Assembly (NCBI GenBank): GCA_051453625.1
Contig: JBOZIK010000001.1
Span: forward strand, 199,838,053 to 199,902,052
Origin: Welwitschia mirabilis
Taxonomy: Eukaryota; Gnetophyta; Gnetopsida; Welwitschiales
Direction: 5' to 3'
Length of the DNA: 64,000 bases
Positions 46,440-57,806 of the stretch are shown here, piece after piece. The translations under genes and the position numbers were made by a program. Under the pieces are notes generated by a model that was given only the letters and a program-made list of their open reading frames with translations, searched no databases and was not told the origin of the DNA. Each line of letters opens with the position of its first letter. Positions within the stretch are counted from its first letter, which is position 1.

Positions 46440-47779
46440 TCCTTTTTGTGTTTGATAATGTCTTAAATAATTTGTCTTAGATTGAAACAATTATAAGTAT
46501 GATGTTTTTAGATTCGATGGTACTCATAATACTTTAACTCATAATACTTTAACTCATAATACCCTATTGGTTTGAAAGCATTTGGATTCCTTTATCTAAT
46601 TGAAGGCAATTGGATTATCCCCTTTTTTAGTAGTGTTGAAAGGATTTATCACATTGGGATATTTAATTTTGCAAAACTCCTTTTGAGTTAAGAAATTGTA
46701 GTTTGATTTTGAAGCCTATTTTGGCCTTGATTTTGAGGTGTATATGCTTGTTATTAAGGTCGTAATAGTGTATATTAATGTTGTAATGGCAGTGAAAGTT
46801 GCACTCATCACAATGAAGGATAAAATGCTTGATGATATGCTATTAAGAAGAAAGAGCTTGTGGAGCAAAAGCTTCTGGAGAAAAAGGAGCTTGAAGTATC
46901 ATTGGTTTCATCATTGGGTTATCCATCAGTTGGGGTGAGTAAACTGGTCGAATTGATTGATTAATGAAAACAACATTCTTTGTGGTACTACCTCTAGTAT
47001 TATTATTATCCCTTTTGGATGATTCCTTTTTGGAAGTATTACCATATTTTATGGCTTTTTTCTCTTCTGCTACAACTTCAATCCTTTTTACTAAGATGAT
47101 AAATTATTTAAAGGTTTTAAATTATTACATTTTAAGGTGTTTTGAAATGTATAAAATGCAAGACTTGACAAAAAGATAAACCATATCAGAATCTACAATG
47201 GAGGTTTTTAATTGTAAGGCAATGAACCTCTGTCATAATGCATAAACTTATAGTATTTTATTGAATTGTTATTTCATTATATTCAAGGAATCTAGTGTCA
47301 TTTGTTTTGTGATATTAATGTAGTAATATTGAATAAATAATTCTAGTAATTGTTTTAGACTTATGATCAAATGAGTTGGTATCCTATAGTACTATTCCAG
47401 GGCTTGTTATTTCAATGATCAGCAAAATAGGTGATAAGATATATTTCATCCAATATTATACATGACATAAATGTTTGTAGTTTCTTACATGCATGACAGG
47501 GTTTTCTAACCTGTGAATTTCTCAAAGTTAGGCATTTCACTAGGTGATATGATTTTACAAGGAATAGAGGAGTGAATCAAAGTGTCATCAAAGTCAGAAT
47601 CTAAATAGTTTTTATTGTTTTGTAGAACTCATTTTAGGTCATTAATAACTTTCCAAATGGTTGTCAAATTAGGTTGGTTGAGATTTTTATTTTCAGCTTG
47701 CCTATTTCTAGGTGATTCTTCTCCATGTATGGAGTACTCAAATAAGATATCTTCATTGTAAATATATTGCTTTGAGCCT
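46440..47779 (-). pseudogene. gag remnant of the Tat-like element (C-terminal two thirds)
   Basis: Near 47510-47690 the minus strand is open for tens of codons and holds EYSIHGEESPRNRQAENKN and later SPSEMPNFEKFTG. That is the start of the retrotransposon gag domain ('MPKFEKYDGT'), followed by VMHVRNYKHL. Near 46440-46560 it reads YYEYHRI*KHHTYNCFNLRQ, a knuckle-like 'C.YH...GH.T..C..L' with the first Cys changed to Tyr. A 15-bp unit is repeated three times in frame just before this (46522-46566), giving repeated YYELK. The N-terminus lies beyond the nested insertion at 57404-57806. Confidence 0.8.
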
Positions 47780-48380
47780 TGTTATCACATCTGNNNNNNN
47801 NNNATTTTGAAATCTTCAACTGATATAAATATTATGTTCTTAAGATGTTGTTATATTAAATTATGCTTTGAGTTCCTTTTGTCTTGTTTAAAATATCACT
47901 TTATAATCTTCAAGAATGATTCTTACAATGGTGATAACTCCGTTTACTTTTATTATTGTTACACCTTTCTAGAATTTATGCATAATTAAATGTTAGTTAT
48001 GAAGTCTTATTATTTTTCTTCATTATTATGATTAAATGTGATGGAATAAAAATCATTCTTTTTATATGATNNNNNNNNNNNNNNNNNNNNNNNNNNNNNN
48101 NNNNNNNNNNNNNNNNNNNNNNNNNNNNNNNNNNNNNNNNNNNNNNNNNNNNNNNNNNNNNNNNNNNNNNTAAATGTTAGTTATGAAGTCTTATTATTTT
48201 TATTCATTATTATGATTAAATGTGATGGAATAAAAATCATTCTTTTTATATGATTAAAGTGTCTGATGGTCAAGCAAGCCTTTATGAGACATTATGCAAC
48301 CTTCACAAGCTTAACCATCCTTCTTTATGATGTTTTATCTTCATATTCTTGTTAATCTTCAAATTCCACCAAACCTTAGT

Positions 48381-48389
48381 TATAAATAG
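48381..48389 (+). promoter_or_regulatory. TATA box in the 5' LTR of element D
   Basis: TATAAATAG, conserved at the same place in the right LTR (55858-55866), followed in both by a pyrimidine-rich stretch 'cccttcttctcc' or 'ctctcctctttc'. Confidence 0.75.
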
Positions 48390-48864
48390 GACCCTTCTTC
48401 TCCTTTTTCCTCACTTTCATTTTCGAAGAAGCCTTTACTATTAAATCTTGAAGCTTGATAAGCCTTCAAACCTTCGAGCCTTGGAAATCTTTGGGAGTTT
48501 TAAATCTTTGTTTTAATCTAAGTATAGTTCTATTATTTTTTTCTTCCTTGTTGTTCCTTCTTTATATGCATTTTGTTATTGAGATTATCATGTTTATATT
48601 TTTGCAAGATGAATCTAAATCATGTGATGCTTAAGAAAGATAAATCTAGTCTTGTTTCAAGTCTTATTTTCATCCATCTTCTACACTTAATGTTTTCACC
48701 TTATTTGTTTTTGGTATGAATTGATAGATTATGGTTGAAACTTATCATATTTTTCCTTATCACTATGGTGTCCTAAACTTATGGGTATGAGTTGATAGTT
48801 CATGGTTAAATATTATCATATTATTATTATCATTGTTATGTATTGAACTTATGATTATGGATTT

Positions 48865-49106
48865 CCACAGATCACTAAATAAGGCAGTGGACTTCATAGA
48901 TCACTAAATAAGATAGTGAAGTTAATGATATATGAGTTTAGATACATGTATTTTATGAGAATCACAGATCACTAAATGAGGAAGAGCATTTTATAGATGG
49001 CTGAATGAGGCATAAAGTAAAATATAAAAAATTATATGAGAATCATAGATTGCCCAATGAGGTAGTGGGCTTCACAGATCGCCAAATGAGGTAGTGAAGT
49101 GATTGA
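48865..49106. repeat. minisatellite inside the 5' LTR of element D
   Basis: About six or seven units on the theme 'cacagatc-c-aaatgaggtagtgg/aa-ttca' occur here, some separated by short spacers. The same array, with different unit sequences, is in the right LTR at 56345-56564. Confidence 0.85.
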
Positions 49107-49760
49107 AATATATAAAAATATGAAGTGATTATTCTCATTCATAACCATAAGATCAGCGTTTTTGATATGCAATGTTTTCTTGGAGTTTTTCCTCATCTTT
49201 TCTATCTTAACTATCAAAAATCCTTGCCTATCTTACCTTATCTTGCCTAGACCATACTAGGAGATGTGATATTTTTTACAATTCTCAACCCATACTTTTG
49301 TATGACATGTGAAAAATCTAGAGTATGATTTTTGCTATGGACAAAAGGATCTGAAGCATTAATGTTTCAGTATTATTAGAAAATTTTACTAAATAATCTT
49401 GTATTACTTCATTAAAATACTTACTATTATATGACTAAGATCTTCAGATCACGATATACTTTTATGGAATATTGTTTTTCTAGAAGTGTTAAGAATTAAA
49501 TTCAATTTTATTATATGTGTGATTGTGGTTTATGAATTCTACTCAGATGTTGTATTTTATGTTAAATAATGAATATTTTCCCCTAAAATTTAGTTCCTTG
49601 CAATAAAATATGATGATTTTAGCACATATTCTTAAAACTTTTCTTAAAGGAGATTAATGTNNNNNNNNNNNNNNNNNNNNNNNNNNNNNNNNNNNNNNNN
49701 NNNNNNNNNNNNNNNNNNNNNNNNNNNNNNNNNNNNNNNNNNNNNNNNNNNNNNNNNNNN

Positions 49761-50115
49761 CATAGGCATTTTCCTATTTTATTTCGGGTTTCTCTAATGA
49801 AGACTTTGGTCAAGGAGAATATGGATCTTACCCCATAGCCTCTAGAAAAGCTTCTTATTTGACAGCTAAGAGAGGGGTGCATTATTGTAAGTAAAAATTT
49901 TTCTTCTGTCCCTTTCATTTATCTTTTCATGGATTTATTATTTCCTTTCAATTATTAAGGGGAAGAGGTACTTAATTATTTTGATACATTAATGGATCAG
50001 GGGGATATGTTTAATTTTACCCTCTATTTTTAGCCTCCAGATCAGAGTCCTCTTATAGCTCGTCCTTGTCTAGAGCCTCCTCGTCATCTGCCTATAGCTC
50101 CATAGTCCATTCTAA
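49761..50115. other. internal leader region of element D
   Basis: The sequence begins after the gap that hides the LTR end and the primer site. No family domain was recognised. It runs into the unknown frame on the same strand. Confidence 0.4.
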
Positions 50116-50907
50116 ATGAACAAGGTCAAGTATCTTAATACATCAATCACTCCTGTCAGTGGTGAAGATCTTGTACCCATGGTTAAGAAGTTAATGAATT
50201 AGTTGAGGGATCATTAGTCCCTTTCTATCCTCCTACACATATAGGTCATACATCCTTCATGCTTAGATGATGCCTACATCCATCATCAATTAAAGGTAGC
50301 AAATTTACCATGGTACTTTGAGTATAGCCCTTCTTTTTGTTTTATTTCCCATTATTCTCCACATCATGAATGGCTTGCTCTACTTCAAGACTTTCATAAT
50401 ATTGTTGATATGTTAGAGTCCTTCTACTATATGACTTACCATCGGATTGAAGAACAGGAGCCCATGAGTAATCCCCTCTAGATTATAGAGAATAAGATAA
50501 AAAACATGTACTTGATAGAGAAGAAATCATAGGCAGATGCTTCTCATATGGCTTCAATAGAAGAAAATTAGGCTACTTTATTTGCTCAGCTAGTAAAAAC
50601 TGAGAGGATGATTTAGGCTTATGCATATCATTTGATCATTACTCTTGATGACATCAATGTATTGTATCACGATGGGGAGCTCTCAAAGTAACATCCATTG
50701 GGGACTTTGATTACTTACAGTAAGCTTCATATGAAGTTTTATAAGAGGTTATATCCTATTACTAGGGCAAATTCTATAGTGGCTTATTATTCAGTTGAAA
50801 TTAGTACTACAATGCTTTCTACATAGCCTACTAGAATTTGTTTGAGAAGGTATAAAACCTTTTATCCTAGTTGTAGAGGGTCACAATCCTATCATCTTCT
50901 CTATTGA
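50116..50907 (+). pseudogene. unknown decayed frame in element D
   Basis: I do not recognise the protein. From an ATG at 50116 one frame runs without a shift for 263 codons to a TGA at 50905-50907, interrupted by nine stops (eight TAG, one TAA, no TGA). All nine are explained by CAG or CAA turning to TAG or TAA. Visible pieces are EDLVPMVKKLMN, VANLPWYFEYSPSFCFISHY, DMLESFYYMTYHRIEEQEPM, ATLFAQLVKTERMI and LDDINVLYHDGELSK. Aromatic and acidic residues are common. There is no zinc knuckle or protease motif. Its place after the 5' LTR suggests a gag-type protein, but the neighbouring E-family LTR means it could belong elsewhere. Confidence 0.5.
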
Positions 50908-51102
50908 GGATCTCCTTCCTCCTCAATAGTGATGTGTGTTTTTTCTTATTAAGATGTCATGCGCCTTATTTCTGTTGACACCTTACTTTCTTTGACCATT
51001 ATATTCTTGTTCTTTGATGTACTCTTTAGGTTTTGGTTGTTTTATTTATAAACTGAGCTATTTTCTTATTTTCCTCAAGTAGTAGTTTACTACTTGTTAT
51101 TT

Positions 51103-51114
51103 TCTCTAATACCA
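51103..51114 (-). promoter_or_regulatory. primer binding site, initiator tRNA-Met type
   Basis: Two bases from the LTR the minus strand reads TGGTATTAGAGA, matching the common plant primer site TGGTATCAGAGC at ten of 12 bases, with one change being C>T. This marks the LTR at 51117-51532 as a 5' LTR on the minus strand. Confidence 0.75.
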
Positions 51115-51116
51115 AA

Positions 51117-51532
51117 TGTGATGTCCCATTTTACTATTTTAGGATTACTTTGTAAAAAAAGAAACATTAAAAAAATATATTAGGATCTCTAAGAACAACA
51201 AGGAATAATTTAAAGAAAATAAGGCTTTTATTATTGATAGTATTAGATTACATTTCTCATCATTAGTAAACAATCTTGGACTAGTTATTATAGGTAAAGA
51301 TGTGGACTATGACCTTAGTACCCCTTCTAGAACCCTTAGGGATCAGACAAGGTTGTTGTTAATTACATCCACCTAGTCTATCCACCTCCATCTAATGCCA
51401 TAGACTTATATTAGATAATGAAGTAATATTTTTTTTCATATTTGAGTCACAACCATTCACATATCTATTAACAATGCTTAATTAGTACTTAATACATTTG
51501 ATTATACAATTTGATGAATTTTAAACATTACA
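51117..51532 (-). repeat. 416-bp LTR (family E), 5' LTR on the minus strand
   Basis: It begins TGTGATGTCC and ends AACATTACA, and is the same length as the copy at 22435-22850. No target duplication is seen (ccaaa against tcttt), so the element is truncated or rearranged. The internal region should lie at lower coordinates, but I could not identify its minus-strand gag there. Confidence 0.8.
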
Positions 51533-52088
51533 TCTTTTTACTTCTATTATGTGAAATTCCCTTATAGTTTAAGTTAATTATGATTTTGTAACATCTTCAT
51601 AGTTTATATAAATCATAAGAGCAACCTTTGTTAAGGTTGACATTGTTAGTTTAAATCTTAAATTACATTTTATTTTATTTTATTTTTGTATTTGCATTTA
51701 TTTATATTTTATTTAATACATCTTATAGCTTATTTTGATTAGGGATAAGTGATATCTCTTCCAAATTAATCTAAGTTATAAAGAATAATTCTTATGATAG
51801 AAGGATTGGAATTCAAATAGATACATTACACTTGCATTTCATCCATTTGCATTTTATCATTATTCATCTTACATTATAGTTAAATTGTTTCTTATTTTTA
51901 TTTACTAAAAAGGAAAAACAATAAAAGTACTTTGTTGAAATAAATTCTCTAACTTCTATCCTAGCATCTTAAATGGATTATGACATTCAGGTTAACTCCT
52001 GTTTATAGTAGTGTGTGTTTTTCTTTAAGTATTTGATTTATGGGATCTACATCAAGACTTAAATATTACATAAATCCACACTACAACA
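51533..52088 (+). repeat. inverted fragment of an Athila-type LTR
   Basis: The reverse complement of this stretch aligns with 2922-3470, for example 'gtcataatccattt..', 'agtaaataaaaataag', 'aaaatgcaaatggatg' and 'caaccttaacaaaggttgc'. On the plus strand it ends CACTACAACA at 52088, the same LTR terminus as in the Athila-type element. Only the outer half of the LTR is present. Confidence 0.75.
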
Positions 52089-52706
52089 ATGTAATTTGAG
52101 CTTTCTTGATTATTTATTATAGGAAATACATCAATGTATTCACTAATTCTTTTAGTTTAAGTTTAAATGAGGGTTAATTTCCAATATTAGATTGTTGACT
52201 TTCTTGTAAATTATCTTAATGTTAATTAGTTGGTATAGCTAAACTGACCTCAAGGTTTAACTAAAGAAGAAGAGACATCTAAAAGAAGTGGAAATTATTA
52301 TAAGATTATGTTTGAAAATAGGATAAATATTATTAAAGATTAAACTTACAAATATTTTTATGATCTTAGAAAGAATATTATTATCATCATGAAGTAATTA
52401 GCTCTCTCTATCATTTATGTATATTTTATATCTTAAAGTATATAATTAAGTTTTCCCTCTCTTTATCTTGAATTAGATATGATTTATTAGATTTATAAGG
52501 TATGAATATGTGGTTTTACTTTCATATTATGTAATCATATAATTTAGGATGAATAACTTAGTTAGAGATTTGATTAATATCAATGGTATCTAAATATAAG
52601 GCATTATCTTATGTACTTATATCTTTTTTAAAAGGTTAAGCTTTTTAAGGAATCATATAAATTAATTGTTCTAAACTCTTAGGATAATGTAATCCTTCTA
52701 AATGAT

Positions 52707-52756
<50 letters not shown>

Positions 52757-55410
52757 TAATAGAGTTTATAATGAATTGAATTCATCATCCTTCTAGGGTT
52801 ATTTAAAAATTTAAAATGATCATAGATTTAATTAGTGTAATGAACATTTATGGTCGGGATTATAATTAATCTTATTAATGCATAGTGGTTAGAACAATCC
52901 TACGTATAATTAACTTCTACACTCATTAAGTTGCTAGGATCATAATTAATATAATCTTTATAATTATTGGAATTAACATGGATGTAGTTTAATGTTTATT
53001 TAGGGAGTATAAATGTCATGGATATAATCAAATTCATGAATATTAAGAGATATGATTAAATTCATGATTATATATGAATTAGAATTATCTTGGGCTACTT
53101 TAAAATTACTTGAAATCTCACATTACTAAGGATGTAATTGATTTCTCTCAAGGTTTAATATTACCAAGGATATAATTAACATTTTAACTACTTAGGAATT
53201 ATGGTTATTATAGTTACAACTAGTCTCATGAGTATTAGAATAAAGGTTATTAAAATAGTTGGCTATGTATTCTTATATATTTATAAGTTCTTAACCTGGG
53301 TGTTGCTTAGGTTAACCTCGATTTAATACCATTATGTAACACCTTAATTTTTCTTACCTATTTAAGCATTATTTCTTTTCATTTTTTAATATTATTAACT
53401 AATAGGCATAACAAAATGTAAAGCCAAATTCTAATTATTGTTTATTAGCACTTTTATACTTTTCAAAACATAGATCATATTGTTATTTTTTATTACCTAT
53501 ATCAAATTCTAAGTTATAATAATTTACAAACAACACTAACATCATTAGTTTGTATCTTATATTTCTTCCTAATTTTTCAATCACACAAAGACATATGTTA
53601 AATATAATTGAGCAGATGTAAACTTATTATAAAAAATACATGATTAAGTTTAAGCATAGTACCTAAGCAATATAATATATTGTTTCAAATCCTATTAATA
53701 TGACTGTAACTCAATATTTAGCCATCCTATAAACATGAATTTATTCTACTTTAGATTTTAAACTATATAAACATGTTTGTTCTCAACTCATAGGCTTAGA
53801 GTTCATCTTGATATATCGATAATATAGGTGTCATGTAGTATATGAGATGGTTGCATGTGTACAACTAGCTCCTACTTCTTTAAATCATCTCTAAATAATG
53901 TAACATAATCCTTTAATATCAAGATCTTTCGATATTAATTCTAAATAAGTTTATTCATGGATCAGGCAGGAGAGTGATGATCATAACCATCTTTAAAGGG
54001 TATTATAAAAAAATATAATGTAACCCACATTGATGATTAAATCCATGTATGAGAGTGTTCACTATTAGAACTATTTTAATTTAGTCTTATTTGATGAACA
54101 TACCACACAAATGCATGAATATAATTATATATAATATGATAACTTAGTAGATTATTTATTTAGTTATAATAAGTTAAATAATCATTAGGCCTATTTTTTT
54201 AAGAATAATCATTCAAGGAATAAAAAGCAAAATAAAATAAAATATTTTTTTAGGATTATAATAATTAATATATAAACAAAATAAAAGACTTTTTGGTGTT
54301 GAGAGACATTTTCAAGAATTAAACTTATAACCATAAAGACATGGGAGCACTACTCTACCATTAGGATGTTTCCTTAAATATGAAATGAAATTTTATTCTT
54401 TTTTACATCTATAATAATAATAATAACATTTAAATGTATCAAATCATTTCTTAACTATGCACTTAAAAACTAATTCATACTTATATATCTACCAATCTTA
54501 GAAGCATTCTTCCATGCTTATATGAAAATCTACCATGGTCATGTGTAATGAAGATAGCTAAGGGAAGTAAATTTCAAACATGGCTATTAAAACAAGATTA
54601 TTTAGATAAGTCTTATGTACCAATAGCATAAGTAAATAAGATAAATCATAAACCAAGGTACATTTAAGTAACTTAGATGACCAAGGTAGAAACCTTTATA
54701 AGCATGCATATTAAGAGTAAGTAAAAAAACAAAAAGATAAAAAAGGTACTTATCCTAAACAACTATTATGCATAAATAATATAAATTAAGGTTACCAATA
54801 ATATCTTATCTTATATACTTAAATTAACTATATATTTTATTTAATAATTTTTCTATAATATAAGATACTAATTATAAAGTTTTTTGGGCTTTAAAGAGAC
54901 ATCAAAATAGAAAATTGGTAATTATTTACTTATGAAGTAAAAATAAATTATAATAGTTTATCATAAACTAGAATAATAATAGGATTCTTAATATTAAATT
55001 AAATTATTCTTTATTTATAAAAGTATTATTTATAAGATTATAATTTAAGATTAGAAACTATCAAATTTTTGAAAACTACAGTCCAAGCACTCTATACTAA
55101 AATCATTATAACTTTCAAAATACTTTTTAGTGTTAAACTATTTAATACTTTTGAAAAATCATATTTAATACTCTACAATCTAGAATAATAAAGATTGAAA
55201 ATATTCTAATAGTTAGTTATATAAAATAAAATTAATAACCTAATGTTCTCTACCTATATTTCCTAACCTATTTTCATAAGGATTTTTCTTAAAAATATTA
55301 GATATCAGAAAAATTAATTTTTTTAAATGTTATAGATGAATTAAACTTATAAAAAAAGCTTCACTAATTTGTACATACTATTTAATAAGCTATGGGATTC
55401 TTAATGTATG
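52089..55410. other. very AT-rich interior of element D; nothing coding recognised
   Basis: No domain, RNA or further LTR could be supported over 3.3 kb. The stretch 52840-53220 repeats 'ggatataattaa'-like phrases every 40-60 bp. An LTR-like start 'tgtaacacc' is present at about 53334 but no partner was found. Confidence 0.45.
52709..52752. repeat. (AT)n microsatellite
   Basis: About 22 AT units in a row. Confidence 0.95.
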
Positions 55411-57403
55411 TGTCATATCCACATTTTTACTTATTTTAAAAAAAATGCAAAGATTAAGTCTAATGAATTAGTTAAAAATATTTAATTATCTTGAAATCTT
55501 CAACTGATATAAATATTATGTTCTTGATATGTTGTTATACCAAATTGTGCTTTGAGTTCCTTTTGTTTTGTTTAAAATATCACTTAACTTGTAGTAGTAA
55601 TCATTTAATTTACTTTTATTTTTGTTGCATCTTCCTAGAAATTATGCATGACTAAATGTAAATTATGGAGGCTTGTTATTCATTTTTCCTAGTTATTATG
55701 ATTAAATTTGAAGTATTGTTTTTATATTATTAAAGCACCTAATGACTAGGCAAGCCTTTATGAGGAGTTTTTTAAACCCTCACTACCATAACCACACTTA
55801 TTTATGATGTTTTATATTTATACGTTCGTGACCCTTTACATTTTACCATACCTCTATTATAAATAGAACTCTCCTCTTTCTTTTTTCTCACCTTTGTTTT
55901 TGAATAATCCTGTGCTACTAAACTTTGAAGCTTGGATAAGCCTTCAAACCTTCAAGCCTTAGAAATATTTGGGAGTTTTAAATCTTTGTTTTAATCTAGG
56001 TATGATCCTATTCTTTCTTACTTCCTTATTTGTTCTTTCTTTATATGCATTTAGTTAATGAGATTGTCTTTTTTATATTCTTCCAAGATGAATGTTTAAT
56101 TATGTAATGATTGATAAAGATAAATTTAGTTTTGTTTCAAGTCTTATCTCCATCTAAGTTTTATGCTTGATGTATTAACATTATCTGTTCTTGGTATGAG
56201 ATGATAACTTGTGGTCAAACTTCATTATATTTATTCTTGTCATCATGAAGTCTTAATTTTATGGTTATAAGTTAATATCTTATGATCAAATTTTATCTTA
56301 GTTTTCTTGTCATAGTTATATCTTGAACTTATGGTTATGGATTTCCACAGATCATTGAATGAGTCAATGGACTTCATAGATCATCAAATGAGGTAGTGAA
56401 GTGAGAATCCCACAGATCATCAAATCAAGTAGTGGGGATATTAAATTTACCATATATTGTGAAATAAGGTAGTGAAATTAATATGAAAAAATATATGATA
56501 ACCATAAATCACCAAATGAGTTAGTGGGCTTTATAGATCGCTGAACAAGACAGTGAAGTGATTGAGATATGTTTAAATATATAATTATTATTATTCATAA
56601 TCATAAATTAAGTGTATGTAATATATTATGTTTCTTAGAGTCTTTACTTGTCTTTTTTATCTTAACTCTTAAAAATCCTTCCCTATCTTACCTAGTCTTG
56701 CCTAAACCATACTGAGAGTTATGATATTTTTTCATAGTTCTCATCCCATACTTTTGTGTAACAGGTGAAAAATCTAGAGTATAATTATTACTTTGGGCTA
56801 AAGAATGTGAAGGATTAATGTTCCAGTATTGTTGGAAAATTTTGCTAAGTAATATTATACTCCTTTGTTAAATACTTGATGTAATATAATTAAGACCTTG
56901 ATTTCATGATATACTTTTCTCTAATAATACATTTTGTATTGAATAATGAATATTTTTCTCTAATATTTCTTGCAATAAAATATGACAATTTAGCACATAC
57001 TCTTCATACTTTTCTTAAAGGACATTAATGTAAATCTTGAATCTTTAGCTATATATATTACCTTGAAGGGATATTTAATGGCAATTTGTGATCACAAAAG
57101 TATGTATTAGCATTTTATTTTCAAGATTTTGTTGTAAAATTTCCTTGAAAGTTTTTAATCTAATTGTGAATATAGAATGATATGCCTTGAATACAAAATT
57201 TATGTTCATTTATTAATAATAAGTTTTTAAGAAAAGGACATGTATTTCTCTTCTCCTCTAAAAAAGATTTAAAATCTAACATGATTAGGATTAAAGTAAC
57301 GTTTGTAATATTTGTAAATTTAAAGTTAGAATTACAGGCATTACATTTCAGTATCAAGTGTTAAGTTTGAAGATTTTCAACTATAGAAATTTGGGGTATT
57401 ACA
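55411..57403 (+). repeat. 3' LTR of element D
   Basis: This complete LTR of 1993 bp has ends TGTCATATCC and GGGTATTACA, which are near-perfect inverted ends. It carries the TATA box at 55858-55866 and the minisatellite at 56345-56564. The minus frame 57160-57357 is a chance frame in the LTR. Confidence 0.85.
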
Positions 57404-57806
57404 CTTGTGTGCTTGTGATTGCTATTGGATTTTTGGATTTCTTCATTATCTCATTTATTGATAAATTCTTCATCATTGCTTTTCTCATGAAGGATTTCAT
57501 TCTGACGAGCTTGACTTCTTTCTTGGCTAGTTAATCCTAATCCCTTAGATGCCATGACATGGATTCACTTACTAGGATGAATAAGGTATAGGTTCTAATA
57601 AGCTTCGTAGTCCATGATGGAATGAAGATTATCTATAGTGAGCATGAAGGGGTCTTGTTGGATGAGAAGTTTGTACATCTCCTAAAAAATGCAAGCCTTT
57701 TTGCCTCTTATTGAAACTAGCATTATGGCTATTTTAAGTTAAGACAAGGTGATGGAAAAGATAAATGTGAAAGACCTGACAAATTATTAAAAAACCCACT
57801 AGAGGG
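57404..57806 (-). pseudogene. gag N-terminal remnant of the Tat-like element
   Basis: This is the continuation of the gag split at 47779. The minus strand from about 57735 reads MLVSIRGKKACIF, then LLIQQDPFMLTIDNLHSIMD. At about 57552 it gives MASKGLGLTSQERSQARQNE, and continues to within a few codons of the nested LTR. One stop lies inside (INK*DNEE). After removal of the nested element the frame would differ by one base, so an indel has occurred. The 80 bp before the repeat copy C would be leader. Confidence 0.7.

Larger units (their letters stand above)
40860..47779 (-). mobile_element. Tat/Ogre-like Ty3/gypsy retrotransposon, main part
   Basis: On the minus strand this part reads, right to left, gag, protease, RT, RNase H, a second RNase H of the archaeal-like type, and integrase. 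A second RNase H between the first and the integrase is diagnostic of the Tat clade, which includes Ogre. All domains are stopped and shifted. The element is split at 47780 by a nested LTR element, and its gag N-terminus continues at 57404-57806. Its LTRs are not certain; repeat copy C lies where the 5' LTR should be. Confidence 0.85.
47780..49660 (+). repeat. 5' LTR of element D (incomplete)
   Basis: It aligns with 55411-57031 of the right LTR, with the shared start region 'gaaatcttcaactgatataaatattatgttctt' at 47808 and 55493 and the shared 'tataaatag' promoter box at 48381. Three N runs cut it (47794-47803, 48071-48170, 49661-49760); the last replaces the final 370 bp seen in the other LTR. 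The 84-bp stretch on either side of the middle gap is duplicated. Confidence 0.85.
47780..57403 (+). mobile_element. nested LTR retrotransposon D, plus strand
   Basis: The element lies inside the gag of the Tat-like element. Its right LTR runs from TGTCATATCC (55411) to GGGTATTACA (57403), and the left LTR begins at about 47780 with TGTTATCACA next to a ten-base gap. 'CTTGT' occurs at both outer borders (47778-47782 and 57404-57408), though on the left it overlaps the first LTR bases, so the target duplication is not clean. A TATAAATAG in both LTRs points to plus-strand transcription. No pol domain was found inside; the only coding remnant is the unknown frame at 50116-50907. It may be non-autonomous. 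Other repeats have inserted into it. Confidence 0.75.

Noticed and set aside
48865-49106. Possible CRISPR array from regular 30-bp repeats
   Set aside because: The units are contiguous drifted tandem repeats in a plant LTR, without conserved repeats and unique spacers.
22435-51532. One giant minus-strand retrotransposon bounded by the two family E LTRs
   Set aside because: The flanking 5-mers do not match, and the span includes an intact host gene and other elements; two broken copies are simpler.
53334-53345. LTR-like start 'tgtaacacc'
   Set aside because: No matching end or second copy was found in the window.
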